Below, piece by piece: positions 45,408 to 51,234 of a stretch of 51,234 bases of DNA. Within the stretch, counting starts at the first letter, position 1. Every line of letters begins with the position of its first letter. A program made the position numbers and the translations under genes. This stretch comes from an uncultured Mordavella sp. GTDB lineage: Bacteria; Bacillota; Clostridia; Lachnospirales; Lachnospiraceae. The notes below the pieces were generated by a model. It did not search any database. It worked only from the letters and a program-made list of their open reading frames with translations, and had not been told where the DNA came from. Location: positions 1 to 51,234 of the forward strand of contig CABPCP010000012.1 in NCBI GenBank assembly GCA_902406105.1, written 5' to 3'.

Positions 45408-46124
45408 ATGACAAGAGGTGAAGGCGCCTGTCTGGTATGCGGGAAACCGCTTCAATATTTTGAAACCATGAGAAAGATGGAGTGTGTTTTCTGCCATCGG
45501 GAGTTTGAAAGCAACGCAAGCTGTGAAGACGGGCATTTTGTGTGCGATGAATGTCATGAAAAAAGGGGAGTAGAGGTGATCCTCAGAGAATGCAAGAAGA
45601 CGGATTCCAGGAATCCGGTTGAAATTATGCAGAAATTGATGGAAGATCCGTATATTTACATGCACGGCCCGGAACATCATATTATGGCGGGAGCCGCGCT
45701 TCTGGCCGCATATCACAACAGTGGAGGAGAGATTGAGCTAGAAGGAGCGCTGGAAGAAATGCGGGCCAGAGGAAGTAAGTATCCGGGCGGAGCCTGCGGA
45801 ATGTGGGGCTGCTGCGGAGCTGCGGTCAGTGTGGGAATGTTTATCAGCATTGTTACGAAGGCAACTCCGCTGACAGGTAAATCTTGGAGGCTTTCGAACC
45901 AGGCAACGGCTAAAGCGTTGGCGGCATTAGCGGATCTGGGCGGTCCAAGATGCTGTAAACGGAATTGTTTTACGGCGGTGAAAGAAGCAGTTGCATTTGC
46001 AGAAGAAAATCTTGGAATCAGTATGGAACTGCCTCCAACGATTCAATGCGGCTTTTCAGAAGAGAATCAGCAATGCTTGAGGAAAAACTGTCCCTATTAT
46101 CCAAACGGGACAGGGCATTTTTAA
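45408..46124 (+). CDS. DUF5714 domain protein (cysteine-rich)
   Basis: The 238-residue protein has an N-terminal zinc-ribbon-like region (CLVCG, CVFCH, CDECH) and a longer domain with GACGMWGCCGAAVSVGMF, GPRCCKRNCF and a C-terminal CGFSEENQQCLRKNC. About 16 cysteines suggest metal or Fe-S binding. DUF5714 genes often lie near methyltransferase or radical SAM genes, but not here. GGGAGG precedes the start. The gene is flanked by inverted 54-bp repeats, and its last residues GTGHF and stop codon lie inside the right repeat. Function unknown. Confidence 0.85.
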   Translation: MTRGEGACLVCGKPLQYFETMRKMECVFCHREFESNASCEDGHFVCDECHEKRGVEVILRECKKTDSRNPVEIMQKLMEDPYIYMHGPEHHIMAGAALLAAYHNSGGEIELEGALEEMRARGSKYPGGACGMWGCCGAAVSVGMFISIVTKATPLTGKSWRLSNQATAKALAALADLGGPRCCKRNCFTAVKEAVAFAEENLGISMELPPTIQCGFSEENQQCLRKNCPYYPNGTGHF

Positions 46125-46160
46125 TTTGGGCCGGGGGATTTTTAAAAATCCCCCGGCCCC
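46107..46160. repeat. 54-bp inverted repeat, right copy, with 32-bp palindrome
   Basis: Reverse complement of the left copy with a few mismatches. 46128-46159 is a perfect 32-bp palindrome (GGGCCGGGGGATTTTT and its complement). It holds the stop codon of the DUF5714 gene and ends 2 bases before the -35 of the T-box promoter. Confidence 0.9.
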
Positions 46161-46162
46161 GG

Positions 46163-46191
46163 TTGACAAATTAGCGGAAATACGTTAAGAT
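46163..46191 (+). promoter_or_regulatory. Sigma-A promoter of the T-box/tyrS unit
   Basis: TTGACA (46163-46168), 17 bp, TAAGAT (46186-46191): a consensus -35 immediately after the right inverted repeat, placing transcription start near 46198. Confidence 0.85.
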
Positions 46192-46197
46192 TTCACA

Positions 46198-46497
46198 CAG
46201 ACAAGCGAGACTAAAAAGGCTTTGATAAGAACAAGTAATAACCTTTACACCCATACAGAAAGCTGCCGGAAGATGAGAGGCGCATGAAGGAATTGGTTAT
46301 GAATACCTCTTTGAGCCGCGCACCGAACTTCTATGCCGCTTTGGAAAGAATGGTAGGCTGCGCCGTGTGACGAACGTTATCGCGTCGAGGCTGTCGATAG
46401 GAGGCAGCTGAAATGAGGCTGACGGCTGAGTTTGTCAGTGAAGCAAGGTGGTACCACGGAGTGATTCGTCCTTATCGTATGATAAGGGCGTTTTTTT
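46198..46497 (+). promoter_or_regulatory. T-box riboswitch, tyrosine specificity
   Basis: The 300-base leader has the canonical T-box AAGGTGGTACCACGG (46445-46459) and a terminator: CGTCCTTATC (46467-46476), loop, GATAAGGGCG (46481-46490), seven T. In stem I the likely specifier is TAC (46304-46306) in GAATACC, or TAT just before it (46298-46300); both code Tyr. Uncharged tRNA-Tyr would pair with it and stabilise the antiterminator, raising expression of the downstream DUF3267 gene and tyrS. Confidence 0.92.
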
Positions 46498-46587
46498 GAC
46501 GAAAACCGCCTGTAAGAACCAGATCATTCAAAGAACCAGAGTATTTAAAAAGCAAAGTTTTGGGGATTCTGGAGAAGAGGAGGCAAG

Positions 46588-47199
46588 ATGGGAAAAGCAA
46601 AAAAGATCAGCCCGGCGAAACAAAAAATCTTGGATAACTATGAGACCCAGCGGCTGCGTTTCCTGGAGGAAGGCTATCAAGAACATTCAGAGATTTTTTC
46701 TGTAGTCAGAGCAAGTGTAATGGCTATTATAACGGCGGTGCCCGTAATAATTCTGGGAACACTATTGTGGATGGCAGTAAATCGTGGGCCAGGGTGGCTG
46801 GAAGGAAAGAATTATCTGGTGATGTTTCTGATATTTTTGGTCACAGTATTTATCCATGAACTGCTCCATGGGGTGGGCTGGTGCCTGGGGGCGAAAGGCG
46901 GATGGAAAAGTATGTATATCGGCATGATGTGGGAATCGTTGACTCCTTACTGCCACTGTAAAGAGCCTCTGGCACCAGGGAAATATATTTTTGGCGGTCT
47001 GTTTCCAGTTCTGATTCTGGGAGGCGGTCTTTATATCGCGGCGCTCTTGACAGGGAGTACGCTTTTGCTGTGGCTTTCTATGCTAAATATCTTGGCCGCG
47101 GGAGGGGATCTTTTGATTGTCTGGCATGCCAGAAGATATAAGGATGGGTATGTGCTGGATCATCCGACAGAGTGTGGATTTGTTATTTTTCAAAAATAA
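46588..47199 (+). CDS. DUF3267 membrane zincin-like protein
   Basis: The 203-residue membrane protein has about four helices and a zinc-protease motif HELLH in FIHELLHGVGW, near residue 91, within a hydrophobic segment. DUF3267 proteins are predicted integral-membrane metallopeptidases of the site-2-protease-like kind; activity is not shown for most. AGGAGG lies 6 bases before the start. It lies between the tyrosine T-box and tyrS with no terminator after it, so it should rise under tyrosine limitation. Confidence 0.85.
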   Translation: MGKAKKISPAKQKILDNYETQRLRFLEEGYQEHSEIFSVVRASVMAIITAVPVIILGTLLWMAVNRGPGWLEGKNYLVMFLIFLVTVFIHELLHGVGWCLGAKGGWKSMYIGMMWESLTPYCHCKEPLAPGKYIFGGLFPVLILGGGLYIAALLTGSTLLLWLSMLNILAAGGDLLIVWHARRYKDGYVLDHPTECGFVIFQK

Positions 47200-47253
47200 G
47201 TGTTGTCGAAGAAATATCTTGATACTGACAGTGAAGAAAGGAGAAAAAGAGAG

Positions 47254-48477
47254 ATGGGAATCTATGAAGAACTTCAGGCAAGGGGCCTGATCGCGCAAGT
47301 AACAGATGAAGAGGAGATAAGGGAACTGGTAAATACAGGAAAGGCTACCTTCTATATTGGCTTTGATCCAACGGCAGACAGTCTGCATGTAGGACATTTC
47401 ATGGCGCTGTGTCTGATGAAACGGCTTCAGGAAGCTGGGAACAAACCAATCGCGTTGATCGGCGGAGGCACGGGATATATCGGAGATCCTTCCGGCCGTA
47501 GCGATATGCGTTCCATGATGACGCCAGAAACCATTCAGCATAACTGTGAGTGTTTTAAGAAACAGATGAGCCGGTTTATTGATTTCTCGGAAGGGAAAGC
47601 GTTAATGGTAAATAACGCGGATTGGCTGCTGGATCTGAATTATATCGAACTGCTCCGGGAGATCGGCCCGCATTTCTCCGTCAACCGGATGCTGACGGCG
47701 GAATGTTACAAACAGAGAATGGAGAAGGGGTTAAGTTTCCTGGAATTCAACTACATGATCATGCAGAGCTATGATTTCTATATGCTGTTCCAGAAATACG
47801 GCTGCAACCTGCAGTTTGGCGGTGACGACCAGTGGAGCAATATGCTGGGAGGAACCGAACTGATTCGCCGGAAATTGGGCAAGAATGCCTGCGCTATGAC
47901 GATCACGCTGCTTCTGAACTCGGAAGGCAAGAAGATGGGTAAGACCCAGAGCGGAGCGGTGTGGCTGGATCCGGCGAAAACTTCACCATTTGAATTTTAT
48001 CAATATTGGAGAAATGTAGCTGACGCGGATGTTCTGAAATGCATCCGTATGCTGACGTTCCTTCCGTTGGAAGAGATCGACAAAATGGACGCTTGGGAAG
48101 GGGCTCAGCTTAATACAGCAAAAGAGATCTTGGCCTTCGAATTGACGAAATTGGTCCACGGCGAAGAAGAAGCGGTAAAAGCGCAGGAAGCGGCCAGAAC
48201 CCTTTTCTCTCAGGGGGCGGCGGCAGATATGCCGACTACAGAACTGATAGAGCAGGACTTGGAAGAAGACAGGATTGATATCCTGACGCTTCTGGTAAGA
48301 AGCGGGCTTGTGCCATCTAAGTCGGAAGCGCGCCGGGCTGTACAGCAGGGCGGTGTATCAGCGGATGGAGAAAAGGTGACGGACATCCACGCGGTGTTTG
48401 CGAAAGAGCAGTTTACCGGCGAAGGAATCGTCCTGAAAAAGGGAAAGAAGAATTTCCAGAGGGTAGTGCTGAAATAG
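47254..48477 (+). CDS. tyrS: Tyrosyl-tRNA synthetase
   Basis: The 407-residue class I synthetase has the HIGH-type motif HVGH (45-48), KKMGKTQSG in place of KMSKS, and a C-terminal S4 RNA-binding domain ([20 protein letters not shown]). It charges tRNA-Tyr. ATG 47254 has AAGGAG 10 bases upstream; an upstream in-frame start at 47200 is not supported. Control by the tyrosine T-box at 46198-46497 is expected. Confidence 0.97.
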   Translation: MGIYEELQARGLIAQVTDEEEIRELVNTGKATFYIGFDPTADSLHVGHFMALCLMKRLQEAGNKPIALIGGGTGYIGDPSGRSDMRSMMTPETIQHNCECFKKQMSRFIDFSEGKALMVNNADWLLDLNYIELLREIGPHFSVNRMLTAECYKQRMEKGLSFLEFNYMIMQSYDFYMLFQKYGCNLQFGGDDQWSNMLGGTELIRRKLGKNACAMTITLLLNSEGKKMGKTQSGAVWLDPAKTSPFEFYQYWRNVADADVLKCIRMLTFLPLEEIDKMDAWEGAQLNTAKEILAFELTKLVHGEEEAVKAQEAARTLFSQGAAADMPTTELIEQDLEEDRIDILTLLVRSGLVPSKSEARRAVQQGGVSADGEKVTDIHAVFAKEQFTGEGIVLKKGKKNFQRVVLK

Positions 48478-48503
48478 AGTAGGCAGGAGTAGATGGAAAT
48501 GTG

Positions 48504-48553
48504 AAAAGACGCCGGAGCATAGGATTTATTCCTATACTCCGGCGTCTTTTTTT
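48504..48553 (+). terminator. Strong rho-independent terminator after tyrS
   Basis: A stem of about 20 bp (AAAAGACGCCGGAG plus CATAGG with its partner CCTATACTCCGGCGTCTTTT) ends in seven T; the A-rich left side also lets it act on the minus strand for the XRE gene. Confidence 0.92.
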
Positions 48554-48559
48554 GAATAG

Positions 48560-48805
48560 TTATTCGATATCCAGCCCTTCAAAAAATGTGTCATAAGAAA
48601 TATTATATATTTTTTTTAGAGCGATTAATTCTGTAATTCTGATGTTGTAATTGCCACACTCCATTTGAGCATAAATACTCCGGGAAACACTTTGGTTTAG
48701 CAACTGCATTTTAGCAACAAGTTGTTCCTGGGTGTAGCCATGTTGTAAACGTATCTGTCTTAAATTAGCGCCGAAAGAAGCGGTTGTTTTTAATTTTTGG
48801 TCCAT
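48560..48805 (-). CDS. Small XRE-family HTH regulator
   Basis: The 81-residue protein is little more than one Cro/CI HTH domain (LRQIRLQHGYTQEQLVAKM then QSVSRSIYAQMECG). GGAGG lies 4 bases before the start. Three ATTGCAA(T) motifs upstream are possible operator sites. It is divergent from the lipoprotein/RCC1 gene. Confidence 0.85.
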   Translation of the reverse strand: MDQKLKTTASFGANLRQIRLQHGYTQEQLVAKMQLLNQSVSRSIYAQMECGNYNIRITELIALKKIYNISYDTFFEGLDIE

Positions 48806-48822
48806 ATGCCTCCACTTTTATC

Positions 48823-48898
48823 ATTGCAATATATTCATAACAAATGTTTATTGATTCTACCCTAAATTCATGCTAAAATTGCAATAAATACATTGCAA
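48823..48898. promoter_or_regulatory. Three ATTGCAAT-type motifs upstream of the small XRE gene
   Basis: ATTGCAAT at 48823-48830 and 48878-48885 (palindromic) and ATTGCAA at 48892-48898. Their spacing around a possible minus-strand -10 (TAGAAT) suits autoregulation. No function is shown. The 242-base gap (48806-49047) holds no other gene. Confidence 0.4.
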
Positions 48899-49047
48899 AA
48901 CAAAAATTATGGGAAGAGGATAAGGAAAATGAAAGTAAAAAGATATTTGATTCAGTGAAATTTAGCATACAATCTTGCGAAAAATGACTTGGTAAGCTAA
49001 AAGGAATCTAGAGTAATGGTGATGTTTGAGAAAGAGCAGGTAGAAAA

Positions 49048-49482
49048 ATGAAAAAGATAATTGTATGGTTGCTTGCATGTGGATTGCTTTTGTCTGGATG
49101 TGAGGAAGGGGCGGATCAGTATACGAGTGAAGAGGTATTAACATTGCTGGAGGAGTATTATTCTCCTTACTATGTAAAAGAGACGGAAAATGGAGATACA
49201 GATGAAGAAGCTTCTGGTTCTAATATAGAGACATATGATGTTTACGAGGATTATGATGAAGAATATGAAATTGCGGGAGAAAAAATATATGAGGTAAAGG
49301 TAAATCTTATAACGGGACAATTGAAGCAAAAAATAGTTGGAGAAAGCGGGGGATTATCCACGAATTTGGAGCAGATTGAGAAGGATGTTCATAAAAACAA
49401 TCTTGGCGGTACAGAAGAAAATGACAAAAACTCACTGCAAAAAGAAAAAGGACAACAAACAGATTATTTTTTTCGGAGATAA
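49048..49482 (+). CDS. Lipoprotein, N-terminal part of a frameshifted RCC1-repeat gene
   Basis: The frame starts with a lipoprotein leader (MKKIIVWLLACGLLLSGC, Cys18 lipidated), then an acidic, low-complexity region rich in Asp/Glu/Tyr (about 50-75) and a Lys/Glu-rich tail. It ends at TAA 49480-49482, seven bases after a T7 tract (49467-49473). Removing one T joins it in frame to the RCC1 repeats downstream, giving about 473 residues. The ribosome site is weak. As read, a truncated 144-residue lipoprotein is made. Confidence 0.75.
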   Translation: MKKIIVWLLACGLLLSGCEEGADQYTSEEVLTLLEEYYSPYYVKETENGDTDEEASGSNIETYDVYEDYDEEYEIAGEKIYEVKVNLITGQLKQKIVGESGGLSTNLEQIEKDVHKNNLGGTEENDKNSLQKEKGQQTDYFFRR

Positions 49483-50470
49483 TTTCATTACAGGGTATGG
49501 ATTTGATATTCTGTTAAAAGAGGATGGAAGTGTTTTAGCCCGCGGAATAAATACGAATGGAGAATTAGGAAATGGGACACTTACAGATTCCGATGAATGG
49601 CAGGAAGTAGAAGAAATTGATAATGTAAAGCAGATAGCGTGTAGCTTAAATCTTTGGGATGAAGAGATTGGAGCGTCTATATATGCTTTAAAAGAAGATG
49701 GAACTGTTTGGACTTGGGGAGCTGAAAAAGTGATCCCAGAGCAAATTCCAGAGATTTCCGATATAGATAAATTGATATTAAAAAACCGAGGTTTTTATGG
49801 TGGATATGGACAAGATTTTGGTATGGTACATGTCTACTTGTTAGATGAAGAGGGGCATTTACAGGGAAGTCTTTCTGAAGGCGCATACTATCCAAGTAAT
49901 TATGGGGAGATAAAAGTAAATGATGTTTCTCCATTTGGCTATGTTTCAGATCGGGAGATTTATATTGAAGGTACAGACCATGAAGTGGGAACGCTTGAGG
50001 GGTATACTGTTTATGATATGGATGATCAAGAGACAACTTTGGGAACAATTGTTAAAATGTGCGGCCAAGCCAGTGAAGATTATCCGTATTTCTTGTCGGA
50101 AGAGGGGGCTTTATATTACTATAGTTACCAAGAAAATTGCTTTGAGCAGTTTGGAAATAATATAAAGGACTATTATAAAGTACACGACGATGAAGATATG
50201 GGGCAAGATGCTTTCGATATCGCACTTTCTAATGACGGAGAAGTGTATACATCAGGTGACAATGATTATGGTGAGGTGGGGAATGGTACAACTGACAAAT
50301 TTAGTGAATGGTGGACTGTAGATGTTCCTCCGATAAACAGTATCTTTACACCGTTTGATGGTTCAGTATATGCAATTGATGGGGAGAATAATCTGTGGGC
50401 CTGGGGAAAAGGGTATGATACATTGCCGCAGCTTTTATACAATTTGAATGATGTCGCAAATGAAAATTAA
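49337..50470 (+). CDS. RCC1-repeat domain, C-terminal part of the frameshifted lipoprotein gene
   Basis: The useful part begins about 49475 (GDNFITGYGFDILLKEDG). RCC1-type units follow: SVLARGINTNGELGNGT, ALKEDGTVWTWGAEK, ALSNDGEVYTSGDNDYGEVG, IDGENNLWAWGKG. These form a partial beta-propeller, probably extracellular. The frame is open from a TTG at 49337, but that part is the shadow of the lipoprotein frame and has no ribosome site. With one T fewer at 49467-49473 the lipoprotein leader fuses directly to it. Binding-partner or substrate is unknown. Confidence 0.7.
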   Translation: MEKAGDYPRIWSRLRRMFIKTILAVQKKMTKTHCKKKKDNKQIIFFGDNFITGYGFDILLKEDGSVLARGINTNGELGNGTLTDSDEWQEVEEIDNVKQIACSLNLWDEEIGASIYALKEDGTVWTWGAEKVIPEQIPEISDIDKLILKNRGFYGGYGQDFGMVHVYLLDEEGHLQGSLSEGAYYPSNYGEIKVNDVSPFGYVSDREIYIEGTDHEVGTLEGYTVYDMDDQETTLGTIVKMCGQASEDYPYFLSEEGALYYYSYQENCFEQFGNNIKDYYKVHDDEDMGQDAFDIALSNDGEVYTSGDNDYGEVGNGTTDKFSEWWTVDVPPINSIFTPFDGSVYAIDGENNLWAWGKGYDTLPQLLYNLNDVANEN

Positions 50471-50511
50471 TTTGTGTAGTATTGCCTAATAATAACGGAA
50501 AAGCTGTCATT

Positions 50512-50544
50512 ATCCGGGGGAGCATAAAATTCCCCCGGATTTTT
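50512..50544 (+). terminator. Terminator after the RCC1 gene
   Basis: ATCCGGGGGA (50512-50521) pairs with TCCCCCGGAT (50531-50540), followed by TTTT. The CCGGGGGA/TCCCCCGG arms resemble the palindromes flanking DUF5714. Confidence 0.85.
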
Positions 50545-50627
50545 GATGTTAAGTCTTGAGGATCATCTCTATAAAATAATCTGGAAGATAGTATTTATGG
50601 AAATTCTATGATATTCTTTGCCGCATC

Positions 50628-50656
50628 TTGTCAAAAAGAGAAAAAAATAATAAAAT
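50628..50656 (+). promoter_or_regulatory. Sigma-A promoter for the zinc-ribbon gene
   Basis: TTGTCA (50628-50633), 17 bp, TAAAAT (50651-50656), 41 bases before the start codon. Confidence 0.7.
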
Positions 50657-50697
50657 TATCTCTATAGAATATAAATAGTTTTCAGGAGGAAATGAAA

Positions 50698-51234
50698 ATG
50701 GCTTTTTTGGACGACATCGATAAGAAACTTACAAATCTGGGTCAGGGAGCGATCCAGAAGACTAAGGAAGTAACAGATTCCGCAAAACTTTCCAGTTCGA
50801 TCAAGAATCTGGAAGGACAGAAAAAGGATGCGATGGCGGATCTGGGAGCAATTTGTTATAGAAAATGTCGGGAAAGCGGAAAAGAAAGTGATCCGGAAGA
50901 GGCAGGAGTGATCGCGCGTATTGACGAGCTGGAACGGCAGCTTTCTGACTTGCGAGGACAGCTTCAGAGAGTAAAAGGAGTTATTTTCTGCCCCAGCTGT
51001 CATGCGCAGATCTCACCGGATTCCGCATTCTGCAACGTCTGCGGAGCGAAGATAGAACATCCGGCACCAGCACCGGCGCCAACGCCGCAGAGTGGGGAAG
51101 TCTGCCATAACTGCGGAGCGCCGATAGAACCCGATCAAGTATTTTGTGTAAACTGCGGAACAAAGATTGAGCGGAAAGAGGCAATTCCAGAGCCGCAGCC
51201 AGTTCCAGAGCCGCAGCCAGTTCCAGAGCCGCAG
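50698..51234 (+). CDS. Zinc-ribbon protein, partial at the window end
   Basis: The frame is open to the last base (179 codons). It begins MAFLDDIDKKLTNLGQG, then a helical, possibly coiled-coil region (about 30-97) with heptad-like Leu/Gln. Two zinc ribbons follow (CPSCHA / CNVCGAKI and CHNCGAPI / CVNCGTKI) joined by a Pro/Ala linker. It ends in repeats PEPQPV. ATG 50698 is preferred over ATG 50692 because AGGAGGA lies at 50684-50690, 7 bases away. Zinc-ribbon proteins of this form often end in a further domain beyond the repeats, which is outside the window. Function unknown. Confidence 0.85.
   Translation, partial: MAFLDDIDKKLTNLGQGAIQKTKEVTDSAKLSSSIKNLEGQKKDAMADLGAICYRKCRESGKESDPEEAGVIARIDELERQLSDLRGQLQRVKGVIFCPSCHAQISPDSAFCNVCGAKIEHPAPAPAPTPQSGEVCHNCGAPIEPDQVFCVNCGTKIERKEAIPEPQPVPEPQPVPEPQ

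Noticed and set aside
45315..46159. Palindromes around DUF5714 as a CRISPR array or as simple terminators
   Set aside because: There are only two inverted copies with no spacers, so not CRISPR; termination may be one effect, but two near-identical 54-bp copies go beyond what terminators require.

Overview
The window reads as ordinary chromosome of a gut-type Firmicute, most likely a Lachnospiraceae member near the Clostridium scindens / hylemonae / Dorea group. That placement is an inference from strong AGGAGG ribosome sites, sigma-A promoters with 16-17 bp spacers, clostridial gene families (rubrerythrin, ECF transporters, class II GalT, GlpA/GlpB/DUF1667 glycerol-phosphate oxidation, PPi-type phosphofructokinases, DUF5714, T-box leaders) and a close match to clostridial bile-acid 7-alpha-hydroxysteroid dehydrogenases. 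I see no phage, transposase, plasmid or CRISPR genes.

Layout. 1-3.7 kb: metallophosphoesterase, a membrane protein with Asp-box repeats, an XRE regulator with membrane helices, and a lipoprotein. 3.8-11.4 kb, mostly minus strand: 7-alpha-HSDH-like SDR; galK-galT with a divergent AraC regulator; a vitamin-B6-type kinase, ECF S-component and TatD-associated radical SAM protein; a TetR regulator. 11.4-13.3 kb: TetR-type promoter, the C-terminal stump of a deleted MFS transporter, an amidohydrolase and tRNA-Arg. 13.3-19 kb: glpK, a GlpA-like and a GlpB-like flavoprotein, DUF1667, then a PPi-type PFK. 19-22.5 kb: a pseudokinase/TPR membrane protein overlapping an Ig-repeat surface protein. 22.7-27.5 kb: second PFK, glycosyltransferase, rubrerythrin and a Csp-like subtilase.

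27.6-39.8 kb holds the most interesting region: about 12 kb of tightly spaced plus-strand genes forming one catabolic island. It encodes an ECF importer (S, T, A, A'), a SIS isomerase/deglycase-like protein, a PfkB kinase, a BtpA/SgcQ protein, an allantoinase-like amidohydrolase, a PucR regulator whose N-terminal domain is cut by an in-frame amber codon, a deaminase-type amidohydrolase, and two small amidohydrolase_2 proteins. The set suggests import of a sugar-linked nitrogenous compound, phosphorylation and cleavage of the sugar part, and hydrolysis of the amide or cyclic part. The substrate cannot be read from sequence.

39.8-51.2 kb: RluA pseudouridine synthase, tandem-Nudix protein, EcsC, thioredoxin, divergent nagB/nagA, a DUF5714 gene flanked by near-identical 54-bp inverted repeats, a tyrosine T-box leader driving a DUF3267 membrane zincin and tyrS, a small XRE regulator, a lipoprotein/RCC1 gene split by a one-base frameshift at a T7 tract, and the start of a zinc-ribbon protein that runs off the window.
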